Below are positions 1 through 8,145 of a DNA stretch of 64,000 bases, piece by piece (position 1 is the first letter of the stretch; each line of letters opens with the position of its first letter). This stretch comes from Ignavibacteria bacterium UBA7675 (GTDB taxonomy: Bacteria > Bacteroidota > Ignavibacteria > Kapaibacteriales > UB7675): positions 15,530 to 79,529 of the forward strand of contig DLHF01000036.1 of assembly GCA_002483085.1 (NCBI GenBank). Reading direction: 5' to 3'. A program made the position numbers and the translations under genes. The notes under the pieces are model-generated. The model made no database searches, was not told the origin of the DNA, and was given only the letters and a program-made list of their open reading frames with translations.

Positions 1-1
1 A

Positions 2-436
2 GTGCAGGGCGATATGGCCGACCTCTCCGCCTTTGCCAATGCGAGTTTCGACCTCATCGTACATCCGGTGTCCAACTGTTTTGTGCCCGATGTTCGCCCA
101 GTATGGAAAGAATCATGTCGCGTGCTGGCGCGCGGCGGTGCTTTGCTATCGGGGTTCAACAATCCTGTGCTGTATATATTCGACGAAGAGCTCGAAGACC
201 AAGGAGTGTTAGAAGTGCGCCATCCCCTGCCCTATGCAGATTCGCCCGAGAAACAGCAGGATAAGGTTGCGCGCGGCCAGCCATTTGAGTTTGGCCATTC
301 GCTCGAAGACCAGATCGGTGGGCAAATCGACGCGGGCTTTGTGATTGCGGGGCTCTATGAAGACGCTTGGCATGTGGAGAGAGTATCGTCGCGGTACTTC
401 CCACCGTTTATTGCTACACGAGCAGTAAAGATATAG
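2..436 (+). CDS. Class I SAM-dependent methyltransferase, C-terminal part (cut by window edge)
   Basis: The visible 144 residues are the C-terminal two thirds of a Rossmann-fold methyltransferase. The pattern GDMADLSAFANASFDLIV is the usual acidic loop plus post-strand motif, followed by a helix and the ARGGALLSGF segment that matches motif III of the ubiE/UPF methyltransferase type. The SAM-binding glycine-rich motif I must lie left of base 1, so the GTG at position 2 is not a real start. The substrate cannot be inferred. The gene ends at a TAG just before an intergenic repeat element and converges on the AraC-type gene. Confidence 0.8.
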   Translation: MQGDMADLSAFANASFDLIVHPVSNCFVPDVRPVWKESCRVLARGGALLSGFNNPVLYIFDEELEDQGVLEVRHPLPYADSPEKQQDKVARGQPFEFGHSLEDQIGGQIDAGFVIAGLYEDAWHVERVSSRYFPPFIATRAVKI

Positions 437-487
437 CAACATGCCGCGAGGGCAAGGACACAGGTGTGATCATAGCAATACTTGATG

Positions 488-705
488 TGTGGCACGGGCG
501 TCGTTGCATCGAGCCGCCCTGATGGGACGGCTCTACGTATGGTCGCTGTCACCGGTCGCACATACCGGCTCGTGTTTGCTCGATGAGCAACCGCACAGTA
601 GAGGACAAAATGGGAAACAGAAAAAAAGCGAAGAAGGGCGTACAGCTACGCGGCGGCTATGCAGCGCGGTGCAGAGACCCCAAGCAGGTACAGAGGACGA
701 AGCGC
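488..705 (+). repeat. Dispersed intergenic element, copy A (full length)
   Basis: Full copy of the window-wide element. It starts with the GTGGCACGGGCGTCG box at 489. A hairpin follows at 511-533 (arms GAGCCGCCC and GGGaCGGCTC, loop TGAT). Box 2, GGTCGCTGTCACCGGTCGCA, follows directly, and after a variable middle comes GCAGCGCGGTGCAGAG at 661-676; the copy ends at GAAGCGCA near 705. It lies between convergent genes. An open frame crosses it, but frames are not conserved between copies, so I treat it as non-coding. Confidence 0.8.
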
Positions 706-813
706 ATCGGCAAGCAAACCCTGTAAAAAAATTCGGGTGAGATCGGCAACCTACAGCATATAACGACAAAATTACGGCGCTCTTTATCTCGGTATATCCT
801 TTTATGCGTACCC

Positions 814-856
814 AAAAAAATGCCGAATGGAATACCTGCACCGGGTTCCATTCGGC
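814..856 (-). terminator. Rho-independent terminator of the DoxX/AraC unit
   Basis: An 11-bp perfect inverted repeat (GCCGAATGGAA at 822-832, TTCCATTCGGC at 846-856) is followed on the minus strand by ATTTTTTT. It sits about 50 bases after the stop of the AraC-type regulator and points in its direction. Confidence 0.75.
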
Positions 857-906
857 TCTACGGAGCATGCGAAGTTTATCTGATGTACGCGGCTGCCCTC
901 ACATTT

Positions 907-1929
907 TTAATAAAGAACTGGGGCGGAAGTACTCCCTTGTTTCTTGAACTCCGCCCCTGTACTGTGTCTGCTCTCGGACGGCATAACAGGCGCCAGATGC
1001 CTTACTGCCGAGCGGTATTGCTCAGGCGAAACACGACTGAGTTTTTTGAACATCCGGCTGAAGTAGTACGGATCGTCGAAGCCGATGGAAGCGGCGACTT
1101 CTTTTATCGGATGATCGGTAAAAGCGAGTTCACGCCGCGCTTCGGCTACTACCCGCTCTTGAATAACATCAGTCAGTGTTTTCCTGAGATGATGCTTCAC
1201 AATTTTATTCAGCGAGCGCGTTGTAAGAAACAACATCGCCGCGTAGTCCGACGGGCGTTTCGTCGTTCGGAAATGACTGTCGATCAGGTGTTTCAGCTTT
1301 TTCAGCACCTGATGGTCGTGCATACCCTCTTCCGCTTCGCCTTCACCGCGCTCTTTATAGCTACGCGTGCCCATCACAAGCAGTACGGTCAGATATGCAA
1401 AGAGCAAATCGCGCATCGGAGCAGAGCGTTGCATTTCCCGCTGCATGGCTTCAACAACCAACGACACTTCCTGAACATCACCTACTGATAGCTCTACATA
1501 CGACGGTTTGCGCGCCTTGCTAAAAGCTGAATTTCCACATTGTGCAGCACAGGAATTTTTGTCTACAGTGTGGAAGTCGGGCGAAAAGCGAATCACCTTG
1601 CCAGCGATGTTCTGGCTTTCAGCCAGAATAAACGGTTGGTACGGCGTGCTGAAGATCAGGCACGGACCCTGCAGTGTATATTCTGCATAATCATAATGCG
1701 CCAGCATCTGTCCACGCTGCACAAACACCACAAAGTAGTCGTTTGTAATCACCGTTTCGCGGCACAGGGTATCTGTTAAAGAGCCGATGATAAAATCGAC
1801 AGCGCCTGTAGCTGGATTGAAGCTCGTCAGAGCCTGCGGCTCAGGAACGTTGTGTCCACTGCCATTGCTTCTGTTAGAAAGTCTACCCGACCCCGGCGCT
1901 CTGGCTGCAATACCATTCCCGTGTACCAT
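907..1929 (-). CDS. AraC/XylS-family transcriptional regulator
   Basis: A 340-residue regulator. The N-terminal two thirds resemble an AraC cupin-type ligand-sensing domain (residues about 45-150, including a YTLQGPCLIFSTPYQPF stretch typical of the barrel rim). Residues about 207-312 are the double helix-turn-helix: a YAAMLFLTTRSLNKIVKHHL first helix pair, then the hallmark second HTH with EVAASIGFDDPYYFSRMFKK and a P-x-x-YR ending. Its ATG follows the DoxX stop by one base (TAA-T-ATG on the minus strand), implying translational coupling and suggesting that it controls DoxX or a linked pathway. The ligand is unknown. Confidence 0.9.
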   Translation of the reverse strand: MVHGNGIAARAPGSGRLSNRSNGSGHNVPEPQALTSFNPATGAVDFIIGSLTDTLCRETVITNDYFVVFVQRGQMLAHYDYAEYTLQGPCLIFSTPYQPFILAESQNIAGKVIRFSPDFHTVDKNSCAAQCGNSAFSKARKPSYVELSVGDVQEVSLVVEAMQREMQRSAPMRDLLFAYLTVLLVMGTRSYKERGEGEAEEGMHDHQVLKKLKHLIDSHFRTTKRPSDYAAMLFLTTRSLNKIVKHHLRKTLTDVIQERVVAEARRELAFTDHPIKEVAASIGFDDPYYFSRMFKKLSRVSPEQYRSAVRHLAPVMPSESRHSTGAEFKKQGSTSAPVLY

Positions 1930-1930
1930 A

Positions 1931-2308
1931 TTACCGCGCTTTCAATAATGGAACATATCGCTCTCTGTACGAATACACCAAGAAAAGATTGGCTGCCGTA
2001 AGCGCAACAGCGATAGCGCTGCCACCAGGGTACAGAAAAATGTGAAAGAGCAGAATGTTGATGGTTATCGGCAGCAAAACCGCAATCGCCAATGTCATAT
2101 AACGCCCGGCCAGCAGTAATACGCCCGCCACCATCTCTACAATTTTCAAAAACGGAAAAAAATATCCCGAAGAAAACAGTCCCTGCATAAAGAGCTGCGC
2201 CTTACCTTCAAAGGCAGGAGGCGGCGTAAGCTGTAAAAAAGCATTGATAGCAGAGAACAGATAAATCAGCCCCAGCAGGATTCTCACCGCCGTTGTTGCT
2301 ATGTTCAT
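1931..2308 (-). CDS. DoxX-family membrane protein
   Basis: A 125-residue protein with four predicted membrane segments and the DoxX-like opening TTAVRILLGLIYLFSAINAFL, followed by KIVEMVAGVLLLAGRYM. The DoxX/SURF4-like family includes small integral membrane proteins linked to redox and thiosulfate metabolism, but many members are uncharacterised. I chose the ATG at 2308 because GGAG lies a suitable distance upstream; an in-frame ATG at 2362 would add 18 polar residues without a ribosome site. It is the first gene of a two-gene unit with the AraC-type regulator. Confidence 0.85.
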   Translation of the reverse strand: MNIATTAVRILLGLIYLFSAINAFLQLTPPPAFEGKAQLFMQGLFSSGYFFPFLKIVEMVAGVLLLAGRYMTLAIAVLLPITINILLFHIFLYPGGSAIAVALTAANLFLVYSYRERYVPLLKAR

Positions 2309-2451
2309 GGTTCGCTCCGAATCGTTAAAGTTTGTGTTATAGCTATTTGCTGCATGCAACACACAAACTTACCGGATACGGGGCTGCCATACCATGGAGA
2401 GAAGGAGCCGTTTGATGGACAAAAAAACCTATCTTCTGCTCAGTCTTTATA

Positions 2452-3480
2452 TCAATTGTTTGGAGCACCGGCCTGCACCCAGACTTTTATCTGCTCTACG
2501 AAGCAGCTCTGGAGCGTGCCGCCGGGAGGCATAGATTTGAACCCTGATGCGTGCGAAACAACGCCCACAAGCCTGCCATCGTCTGCTACTTTCTTCACAT
2601 TTGCATAGCTCGTAAGCAGCACTCCGCCCGATGGCGCACTACCGCTGTGGCAGCCCGTGCAGTTGTTCTGAAGAATAGGCTGCACTGTGTTCGAGAATGT
2701 GACATTGCTCAGGTCGCAACCTGTCGACACAGTATCCTTCGAGCAATCGCGATTAGTAGCGCCTTCGAGAATCCACCTGCGGATAAGAGCGATCTGATCC
2801 GACGTGAGTGCTGCACGCGGCGAAGGCGGCATGCGTTTGGAAACCCTGCTTTGAGTAATCACCTCGTACAGCTCGCTTTTTGCGGGATTATGCGCTATCA
2901 CTAGACCACCCGAATTTATCGTAGACTGATAGCTTGTAAGATCGATACCTTCTTCACGTGTATAGGAATCATGGCAACCGCTCATAGCACAATTAGAACG
3001 CAGGATGGGCAGAATATCGCGCTCGTAGCACACGGTTGTGTCTTTAGGCGTCGCCGTCGTATCGGTACCACCACCATTACCCGTACTGTCGCCGCTTGCA
3101 CTGTTGCCCGTATTCAATCCTGTAATTATTATCTGGGCATATCCCACTTTCGAGGTGTCGCTGGCGAGCATAGCCTTGATTGTAGTGCTCATGGAGTACA
3201 GGCTGAGCTGTGCAGGAGCTGTATATTCACCCGAGGCGGAAATCTGTCCTGGCCCTGCGGCCACCGACCACACGAACTCTTGACTGCTATCGCCGTTGAG
3301 CGCCGCAGTAAAAAGCTGTTGTCCTGCCAGACCAAGAGCAGCAGTGGAAGGCGATACAATAATCGCCGACGAAGGCTTGCCACTGCCCACCGGAGAATTG
3401 TTCACCCCATCCTCGCACGACTGAAATAGCAGTACAATCACGATAGATGCAAGTAACAGCAAGCCTGTAAAACTCTTCAT
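2452..3480 (-). CDS. Lipoprotein with Ig-like domain and two c-type haem motifs
   Basis: A 342-residue secreted lipoprotein: hydrophobic N-terminus ending in the lipobox LLFQSC (Cys near residue 21). Residues about 40-120 resemble a bacterial Ig-like domain (VSPSTAALGLAGQQLFTA). A Gly/Ser/Thr linker follows. The C-terminal half has two similar cytochrome units: NCAMSGCH, an unusual CX4CH, then NCTGCH, a normal CXXCH. Each is followed by a late MPP motif (KRMPPSP and KSMPPGG) that could supply the distal Met ligand. The layout resembles the planctomycete-type cytochrome C domain family. It lies next to, but opposite in strand from, the sigma/porin/Rieske run, so it may serve the same electron-transfer function. 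Confidence 0.8.
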   Translation of the reverse strand: MKSFTGLLLLASIVIVLLFQSCEDGVNNSPVGSGKPSSAIIVSPSTAALGLAGQQLFTAALNGDSSQEFVWSVAAGPGQISASGEYTAPAQLSLYSMSTTIKAMLASDTSKVGYAQIIITGLNTGNSASGDSTGNGGGTDTTATPKDTTVCYERDILPILRSNCAMSGCHDSYTREEGIDLTSYQSTINSGGLVIAHNPAKSELYEVITQSRVSKRMPPSPRAALTSDQIALIRRWILEGATNRDCSKDTVSTGCDLSNVTFSNTVQPILQNNCTGCHSGSAPSGGVLLTSYANVKKVADDGRLVGVVSHASGFKSMPPGGTLQSCFVEQIKVWVQAGAPNN

Positions 3481-3932
3481 AGCAGCAGCCGGACAGTAGA
3501 TGAATAGAAGCCACAGCAGAACCGTGTGTTGCCAACCAACCCTGTATTACATAGAATGTTACACAACACGAAAAAGCGCAGGTGAGCCAGAGCAAAAGGC
3601 ACAGGCGAATAGAAGCAGTACATTCGCATCAGAACCACAGGCGTACCTACCCGCCGTGGGGAAAATGCCAAAGACGAGCGCCCACAAAGCCGCACATCAG
3701 GATAGAAGAAGACGCATATTCACGGCTGCACGGCGCTGTATAGCAATAGTCTGCGACAACTTCCTATCTTTGTATCTTTGAGCAGGGGGAATATTTCGGG
3801 TTTCTTTCGGCAGCTAACAAGAGTGTAACAAAAGATCCTGTGGGGGGTTGGTTGCAATAGAGCAGTGGGAATACAGGACAGGAAAACTGTCCCTTGTTTT
3901 ACACGCTTACAGACACACCGACACAATAGCAA
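3481..3932 (+). promoter_or_regulatory. Divergent intergenic region with tandem TATCTTTG boxes
   Basis: No convincing gene lies here. Two adjacent copies of TATCTTTG (3765-3772 and 3773-3780) match the Bacteroidota minus-7 consensus TAnnTTTG and point towards the sigma-factor gene about 160 bases downstream. A clear TTG minus-33 box at the right distance is not obvious. The region also carries the upstream sequence of the minus-strand cytochrome lipoprotein. The promoter assignment is inferred from motif and position only. Confidence 0.35.
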
Positions 3933-3938
3933 GTGACT

Positions 3939-4502
3939 ATGAAGAAGGAGACCAGGGCCGGATACGCCGGGCAGACAAACGAAGACCTGTTTGCCTTGTT
4001 CAAGCAGAACAACAACGAACAGGTATTCGACGAGCTGTACAACCGATACAACAAGCGCCTATACGCCTACTGCCTTGCGATTGTAAAGGATCGCGAAATA
4101 GCAGAGGACATGTTCCAGACAGTAATGACAAATGTGTTTCAGCGTAGAGAATCATTTACAGGCGGTAATTTTGAAGCCTGGATTTTTACGATTGCGCGCA
4201 ACCTCTGTCTTAAAGCCAACAGGAACAAAAAGGCGACAACGCCCATCGAGGAAATGACCGACCTGCTGCCCGACACATCAGATGCAATGGACAGGGACGT
4301 GTTCCTCTCCGAAGCGCTGAACACAGCTCTTGGCACTCTTCCCGACGAATTTTCGCAGCCGCTGCTTCTGCGGTACTTCGGAGATTTTTCCTATGAAGAG
4401 ATCGCAGAAAAAACAGGTATTTCTCTCTCGCTGGTAAAAGTACGTCTCTTTCGCGCTAAAAAGCTCCTTGCATCCAAACTTCACAATCTTATCGCCGAGT
4501 AA
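3939..4502 (+). CDS. ECF-type RNA polymerase sigma factor
   Basis: About 187 residues, the usual length for an extracytoplasmic-function sigma-70. Region 2 (about residues 20-90) contains FDELYNRYNKRLYAYCLAIV, the DREIAEDMFQTVMTNVF segment and FEAWIFTIARN for minus-10 recognition. Region 4 (about 125-180) contains LPDEFSQPLLLRYFGDFSYEEIAEKTGIS and SLVKVRLFRAKKLL, the minus-35 HTH. Two starts are possible, GTG at 3933 and ATG at 3939; I prefer ATG. Its stop overlaps the next gene's start by one base, the classical sigma/anti-sigma arrangement. It probably autoregulates the operon through 8,078. Confidence 0.9.
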   Translation: MKKETRAGYAGQTNEDLFALFKQNNNEQVFDELYNRYNKRLYAYCLAIVKDREIAEDMFQTVMTNVFQRRESFTGGNFEAWIFTIARNLCLKANRNKKATTPIEEMTDLLPDTSDAMDRDVFLSEALNTALGTLPDEFSQPLLLRYFGDFSYEEIAEKTGISLSLVKVRLFRAKKLLASKLHNLIAE

Positions 4503-5488
4503 TGATGGACTATACTACTCTTGTCGAACGCCTGCTGGATGGTACGATCACGACAGCCGAACAGGCTGAACTGGACCGTATGAGGCTCAACTCCCCGGAC
4601 ATCGACCGGGAGGTTCGCAGTCTTCTGGAAGTGGAGAATCTTCTCCGCCAGAAAGCTGATGACGAGGATACGCGTTCTTTGGCATTTCGCGAGTCGGTGC
4701 GCAGCAGTCTGAAAGTATCGCTGGGTCTGTCCGCTGCCACAGCAACCGAGGCTCATGCCCCTTCGGCGGCAGTTTCGGCAGTATCCCGGGCTGGCTCCAG
4801 TTCCATGCGCCTGATGCTTGCTGCTATAGCGGTAGTAGGAGCGGGGGTTGGGTACATCCTCTTTCATAATCAAGGCGACAGCGGGCAAATGCCCCAATCT
4901 GCGCTCCCGCAGGCAGAGCAAGCTCCCATAAGCTCGCAGGACGCTTCCCCAGCAATACCAGCCCCACCACTGCAACAAACCGACAACAGCGCAACACATG
5001 CTGCATCTGCCAATAATGCACACAAAGAACACAATATTATACAGGCAGAGGAAGATACCGACCATAGGGAACCTGCCACCGACAACACCCCGGTTCCGAC
5101 AGAAGTGGAAGGAACGGTGGAAGCAGCAGGTAAAAACAAGCACTACTCGGCGCTTATCCAACAAATGTTGGAGCGGCTTGGAGAACAGGAGCAGACTTCG
5201 CGGGCTTCAGCAGCAGTTACCGCGCGGCAAGTAGCACTGCTCTACGACAAGCTCGGCGATGCCACAAGCACACGCCGCTACTTCGATACAGCACGCCGCT
5301 ATGCACAGGAAGCATCGGTACAAGAGACAGAAGGCGAAATACTGGGCGACTACGCGCTCTTTGAGGCACGGAATGGAAATAAAACAACAGCCGAAAGTCT
5401 GGCTGCCGAAGCACTTCGTACTCTGCGGATGGCGCGGAGTGCGAAGCTCTCCACTTGGGAGTCGTCGCTGAAACAACTGGTGAAATAA
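4502..5488 (+). CDS. Membrane anti-sigma factor candidate with TPR-like periplasmic domain
   Basis: A 328-residue protein starting within the sigma-factor stop (TAATG). The N-terminal 70 residues (LVERLLDGTITTAEQAELDRM) resemble the zinc-less anti-sigma helical domain that counts levels of the sigma partner, though there is no HX3CX2C motif. One membrane segment follows at about residues 100-120 (LMLAAIAVVGAGVGYILF). A low-complexity Ala/Pro/Gln/Thr linker runs to about residue 210. The C-terminal 120 residues are helical and TPR-like (VALLYDKLGDATSTRRYFDTARRYA). Assignment as an anti-sigma rests mostly on coupling and topology. Confidence 0.7.
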   Translation: MMDYTTLVERLLDGTITTAEQAELDRMRLNSPDIDREVRSLLEVENLLRQKADDEDTRSLAFRESVRSSLKVSLGLSAATATEAHAPSAAVSAVSRAGSSSMRLMLAAIAVVGAGVGYILFHNQGDSGQMPQSALPQAEQAPISSQDASPAIPAPPLQQTDNSATHAASANNAHKEHNIIQAEEDTDHREPATDNTPVPTEVEGTVEAAGKNKHYSALIQQMLERLGEQEQTSRASAAVTARQVALLYDKLGDATSTRRYFDTARRYAQEASVQETEGEILGDYALFEARNGNKTTAESLAAEALRTLRMARSAKLSTWESSLKQLVK

Positions 5489-5580
5489 TCAAATATATTG
5501 GAAAGCTGGTAGTGCCGGTCAACAGCAGTGCCAGCTCATCGACTCCGCTTCCCCCATCCGGCAACGCAGCATACCCAACT

Positions 5581-6837
5581 ATGAAACCGACAATGGACAA
5601 ACAGCCTGGTACAGGCAGGCGCTTCTGTGCACCAAGGCAAACAACGGCAATCACAGCGCGAATCGCGTTTTTCTTCGCTCTTTGGCTTACTGTTGTTCCC
5701 GCTGCCGTATATGCCCTGCCGCAGTTCTCTCTGCTCACAGGCAATCGCTGCCAGAACTGCCACGTGAACTTTCAGGGCAGTGGCCTGCGCAATGAATTAG
5801 GCTGGTATTCAAACAATGATGTAAGCCTCATCCCCCCTGCTTCGTTGGGATTAGAGGACTTCTATACATCTATTGGCAAATCCAATACGCTGTTCAGCGA
5901 CAACCTTACTTTCGGCTTAGATTTCCGGATGCAGCGAGCTAAATCGCATAAATCAGCCATCGCCGAAGCAAAAATTTTCCCGATGCAGGCAGCTTTGCAC
6001 GCCGCTTATACAGCTACCGATTGGCTGACCCTCGAAGGCATGTACAGCTTTGGCGAGAAGCGCTACAACGGACAAGCGCTGTTCTCAGCCTCAGCCCTTC
6101 TTCAACCCGGATTTGCCTATCCGCAACTTCGCATTGGCTTTTTTCAGCCCTCTATAGGTATGCGCTACGACGATCATACGATGCTCATACGCCAAATTCC
6201 CGGTACAGACTACACTCCGCTTATAGCCCCGAACTACGCTGATGTCGGTACGGAAATTGCCTACGAAGGCTTGAAATGGCTTACTGTCGATGCCGGTGTC
6301 TTCCGCGCAGATAATCTGTCGGAAAACACTGTGCAAGACAAGCAAGGCACTCTCCATTCGCTCGTAGACAAAGACAACCTTTCGCGGAGCGGACGCCTCG
6401 TGTTCTGGCCACGCTTCTTTGAAAGTACGCTTAATACCTATGCCGGAGCTTCGCTGCTGGCCAATGGCAATTTTTCGCTGGTGACTACATTTGCAGGTAT
6501 CGGCTGGACCGATCATATTTCGCTACTGGCGGAGTACGCTGAATCGAACAAAACTGATATGCGAAAAACCGAAACCGTAAGCGTAGAGGTAATGTACCAA
6601 GTAGCCAGCCCCGTGCTGTTCTACGTTCGTGGAGAGCGAGGAAGGACAACGCAATACATCCCCGACGACAGCATACGCAACTACATGACGCAATGGGTCA
6701 TCGGCTCGCAGATATTTCTGCTGCCGTATGTGGAGCTGCGCCCGGAATTCCGTATCGTGAGCACAGAGCAATACCCACAAACAACGGATCAGTATAACTC
6801 AGGTAGATTTACAACACAACTGCACATTTTTTACTGA
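5581..6837 (+). CDS. Outer-membrane beta-barrel with N-terminal monohaem c-type motif (Cyc2-like cytochrome-porin)
   Basis: A 418-residue protein from the ATG at 5581; the open frame extends upstream only into the anti-sigma gene. A signal peptide ends near VYA-LPQF. Only about a dozen residues into the mature chain is C57-Q-N-C60-H61, a CXXCH haem c site, inside PQFSLLTGNRCQNCHVNF. The remaining 350 residues alternate polar and hydrophobic/aromatic residues in beta-hairpins and end in the aromatic TQLHIFY, typical of an outer-membrane barrel. One haem at the mouth of a porin-like barrel is the architecture of Cyc2, the outer-membrane iron oxidase; the pattern P-x-F-x3-TG-x2-C-x2-CH-x2-F is similar, but the FGR motif is replaced. 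Thus Cyc2-like is inference. It lies 92 bases after the anti-sigma gene and before the double-Rieske gene. Confidence 0.75.
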   Translation: MKPTMDKQPGTGRRFCAPRQTTAITARIAFFFALWLTVVPAAVYALPQFSLLTGNRCQNCHVNFQGSGLRNELGWYSNNDVSLIPPASLGLEDFYTSIGKSNTLFSDNLTFGLDFRMQRAKSHKSAIAEAKIFPMQAALHAAYTATDWLTLEGMYSFGEKRYNGQALFSASALLQPGFAYPQLRIGFFQPSIGMRYDDHTMLIRQIPGTDYTPLIAPNYADVGTEIAYEGLKWLTVDAGVFRADNLSENTVQDKQGTLHSLVDKDNLSRSGRLVFWPRFFESTLNTYAGASLLANGNFSLVTTFAGIGWTDHISLLAEYAESNKTDMRKTETVSVEVMYQVASPVLFYVRGERGRTTQYIPDDSIRNYMTQWVIGSQIFLLPYVELRPEFRIVSTEQYPQTTDQYNSGRFTTQLHIFY

Positions 6838-6925
6838 TGGCTGCACGAGCAGAATTTTTATGGTCATCAAGCGCCGCAGCGCAGTGCCAATACATTTTTC
6901 AGAACATCAACTATTGCAAACTTCT

Positions 6926-7198
6926 ATGAAAGCTCTACGACGCGTGGCTCTGTTGGCCACACTTTTTGTGGTAGCGCTGCTTGCGGTATGGGCAGCGCAG
7001 GGCTACAACATTTACACGAAAACAGCATATGCTGTAGCTGTCACCGACGAGCTATTCGGAACAACATCAGTAGTCTGGAAACCGGGTTTCCGTCTTGGGC
7101 TTGATCTGACGGGAGCGGGAACGGCTCTTGCGATAGCAGCAATTGCCGGCTACTGGTGGTACTCCCGACGGTCGACAAAGCACAGTGTTCACGCATAA
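6926..7198 (+). CDS. Small membrane protein of unknown function
   Basis: Ninety residues with two membrane segments: LLATLFVVALLAVWAA (about residues 8-25) and TALAIAAIAGYWWY (about 64-78), separated by about 40 residues that would be periplasmic. The ATG at 6926 is chosen because the preceding 22 codons of the open frame look non-coding. It lies between the cytochrome-porin and the Rieske gene with short gaps on both sides, so it probably belongs to the same operon. I recognise no family. Confidence 0.6.
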   Translation: MKALRRVALLATLFVVALLAVWAAQGYNIYTKTAYAVAVTDELFGTTSVVWKPGFRLGLDLTGAGTALAIAAIAGYWWYSRRSTKHSVHA

Positions 7199-7229
7199 CT
7201 TTCCTTCTTCTCATCATCTGGATAGCACT

Positions 7230-8078
7230 ATGAACAAGAAGAATCAGCAACCGGAGCGCCGGAATTTTTTAGTGCAAGCGGCGTCGATGCTCGGCGTGGC
7301 AGTGTGCAGCACGGCACTCTCGTCGATGCTGGCAAGCTGCGATTACGATATTACCCGGCCAACCGACATCGCAAACCAGCCGGGTATTGACATTGATCTG
7401 AATGTGGAAACCAGTCTGCAAACTGTGGGCGGCTCCATTCGCAAAACATATGGCTCGTTCAACGGCGGCAGAAACATTGTTATTATCCGCACAAGCGAAA
7501 CAGAATTTCTCGTGGTGACGGCTGTTTGTACCCATCAGGGCTGCGATATCAACCTGCCACAGTCGCCGGGCGCAAATCTCGTCTGCCCGTGCCACGGAGC
7601 ACAGTTCTCATCTGCAACGGGTGATGTGCTGCAAGGTCCGGCCTCCACGCCGCTCAGAAAATACCCTTGGCGGCTCGACAGCGCCCGCAATGTGCTCGTG
7701 CTCAATCCCGGCGTGGGATCGACGAACCCGGAACAGCCGACAGCAGAGATAAAGATTGATATTTCAAAAGAACCTCTGTTGCAGTCGCCGGGCGGAGCAG
7801 GGAAGCTCAATGTAGCGCCCTACAACGACAGCCGCGATATTATCATCGTCCGCCGCGCTAACAACACCTTTCTCGTTGCTACAGCCGTGTGCGCGCACCA
7901 GGGTTGCGACGTTGGCCTACCCAAATCGCCGGGCGCGAATCTCGTCTGTCCGTGCCACGGAGCACAATATTCCTCGACAGATGGCACTTGGCAGCCATCG
8001 CCCCAGACCGCAAGCGACCTGCGAACATTCGATTCATCGTTCGATACAGGAACAAATATTCTGACCATACTGATGTAA
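7230..8078 (+). CDS. Lipoprotein with two tandem Rieske [2Fe-2S] domains
   Basis: A 282-residue protein. The N-terminus carries an arginine pair (ERRNFLVQ, Tat-like) and a lipobox (SMLASC37), so it is probably exported folded and lipid-anchored. Two Rieske domains follow. Domain 1 has C100-T-H102 with C105 and CPCH at 119-122; domain 2 has C221-A-H223 with C226 and CPCH at 240-243. Both thus keep the cluster ligands and the extra disulfide cysteines of high-potential bc1-type Rieske proteins. DNA around the two CPCHGAQ motifs is close to identical (7559-7608 and 7922-7971), suggesting recent duplication or gene conversion. There is no cytochrome b next to it, so it is not an ordinary bc1 operon. 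It is the last gene of the electron-transfer run. Confidence 0.9.
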   Translation: MNKKNQQPERRNFLVQAASMLGVAVCSTALSSMLASCDYDITRPTDIANQPGIDIDLNVETSLQTVGGSIRKTYGSFNGGRNIVIIRTSETEFLVVTAVCTHQGCDINLPQSPGANLVCPCHGAQFSSATGDVLQGPASTPLRKYPWRLDSARNVLVLNPGVGSTNPEQPTAEIKIDISKEPLLQSPGGAGKLNVAPYNDSRDIIIVRRANNTFLVATAVCAHQGCDVGLPKSPGANLVCPCHGAQYSSTDGTWQPSPQTASDLRTFDSSFDTGTNILTILM

Positions 8079-8145
8079 AAGCGAGCGGATGACGCGGCAA
8101 CCCGTCTTCTTTTTTGACAATGGATATTCCGCCCAACAGCCGTTC

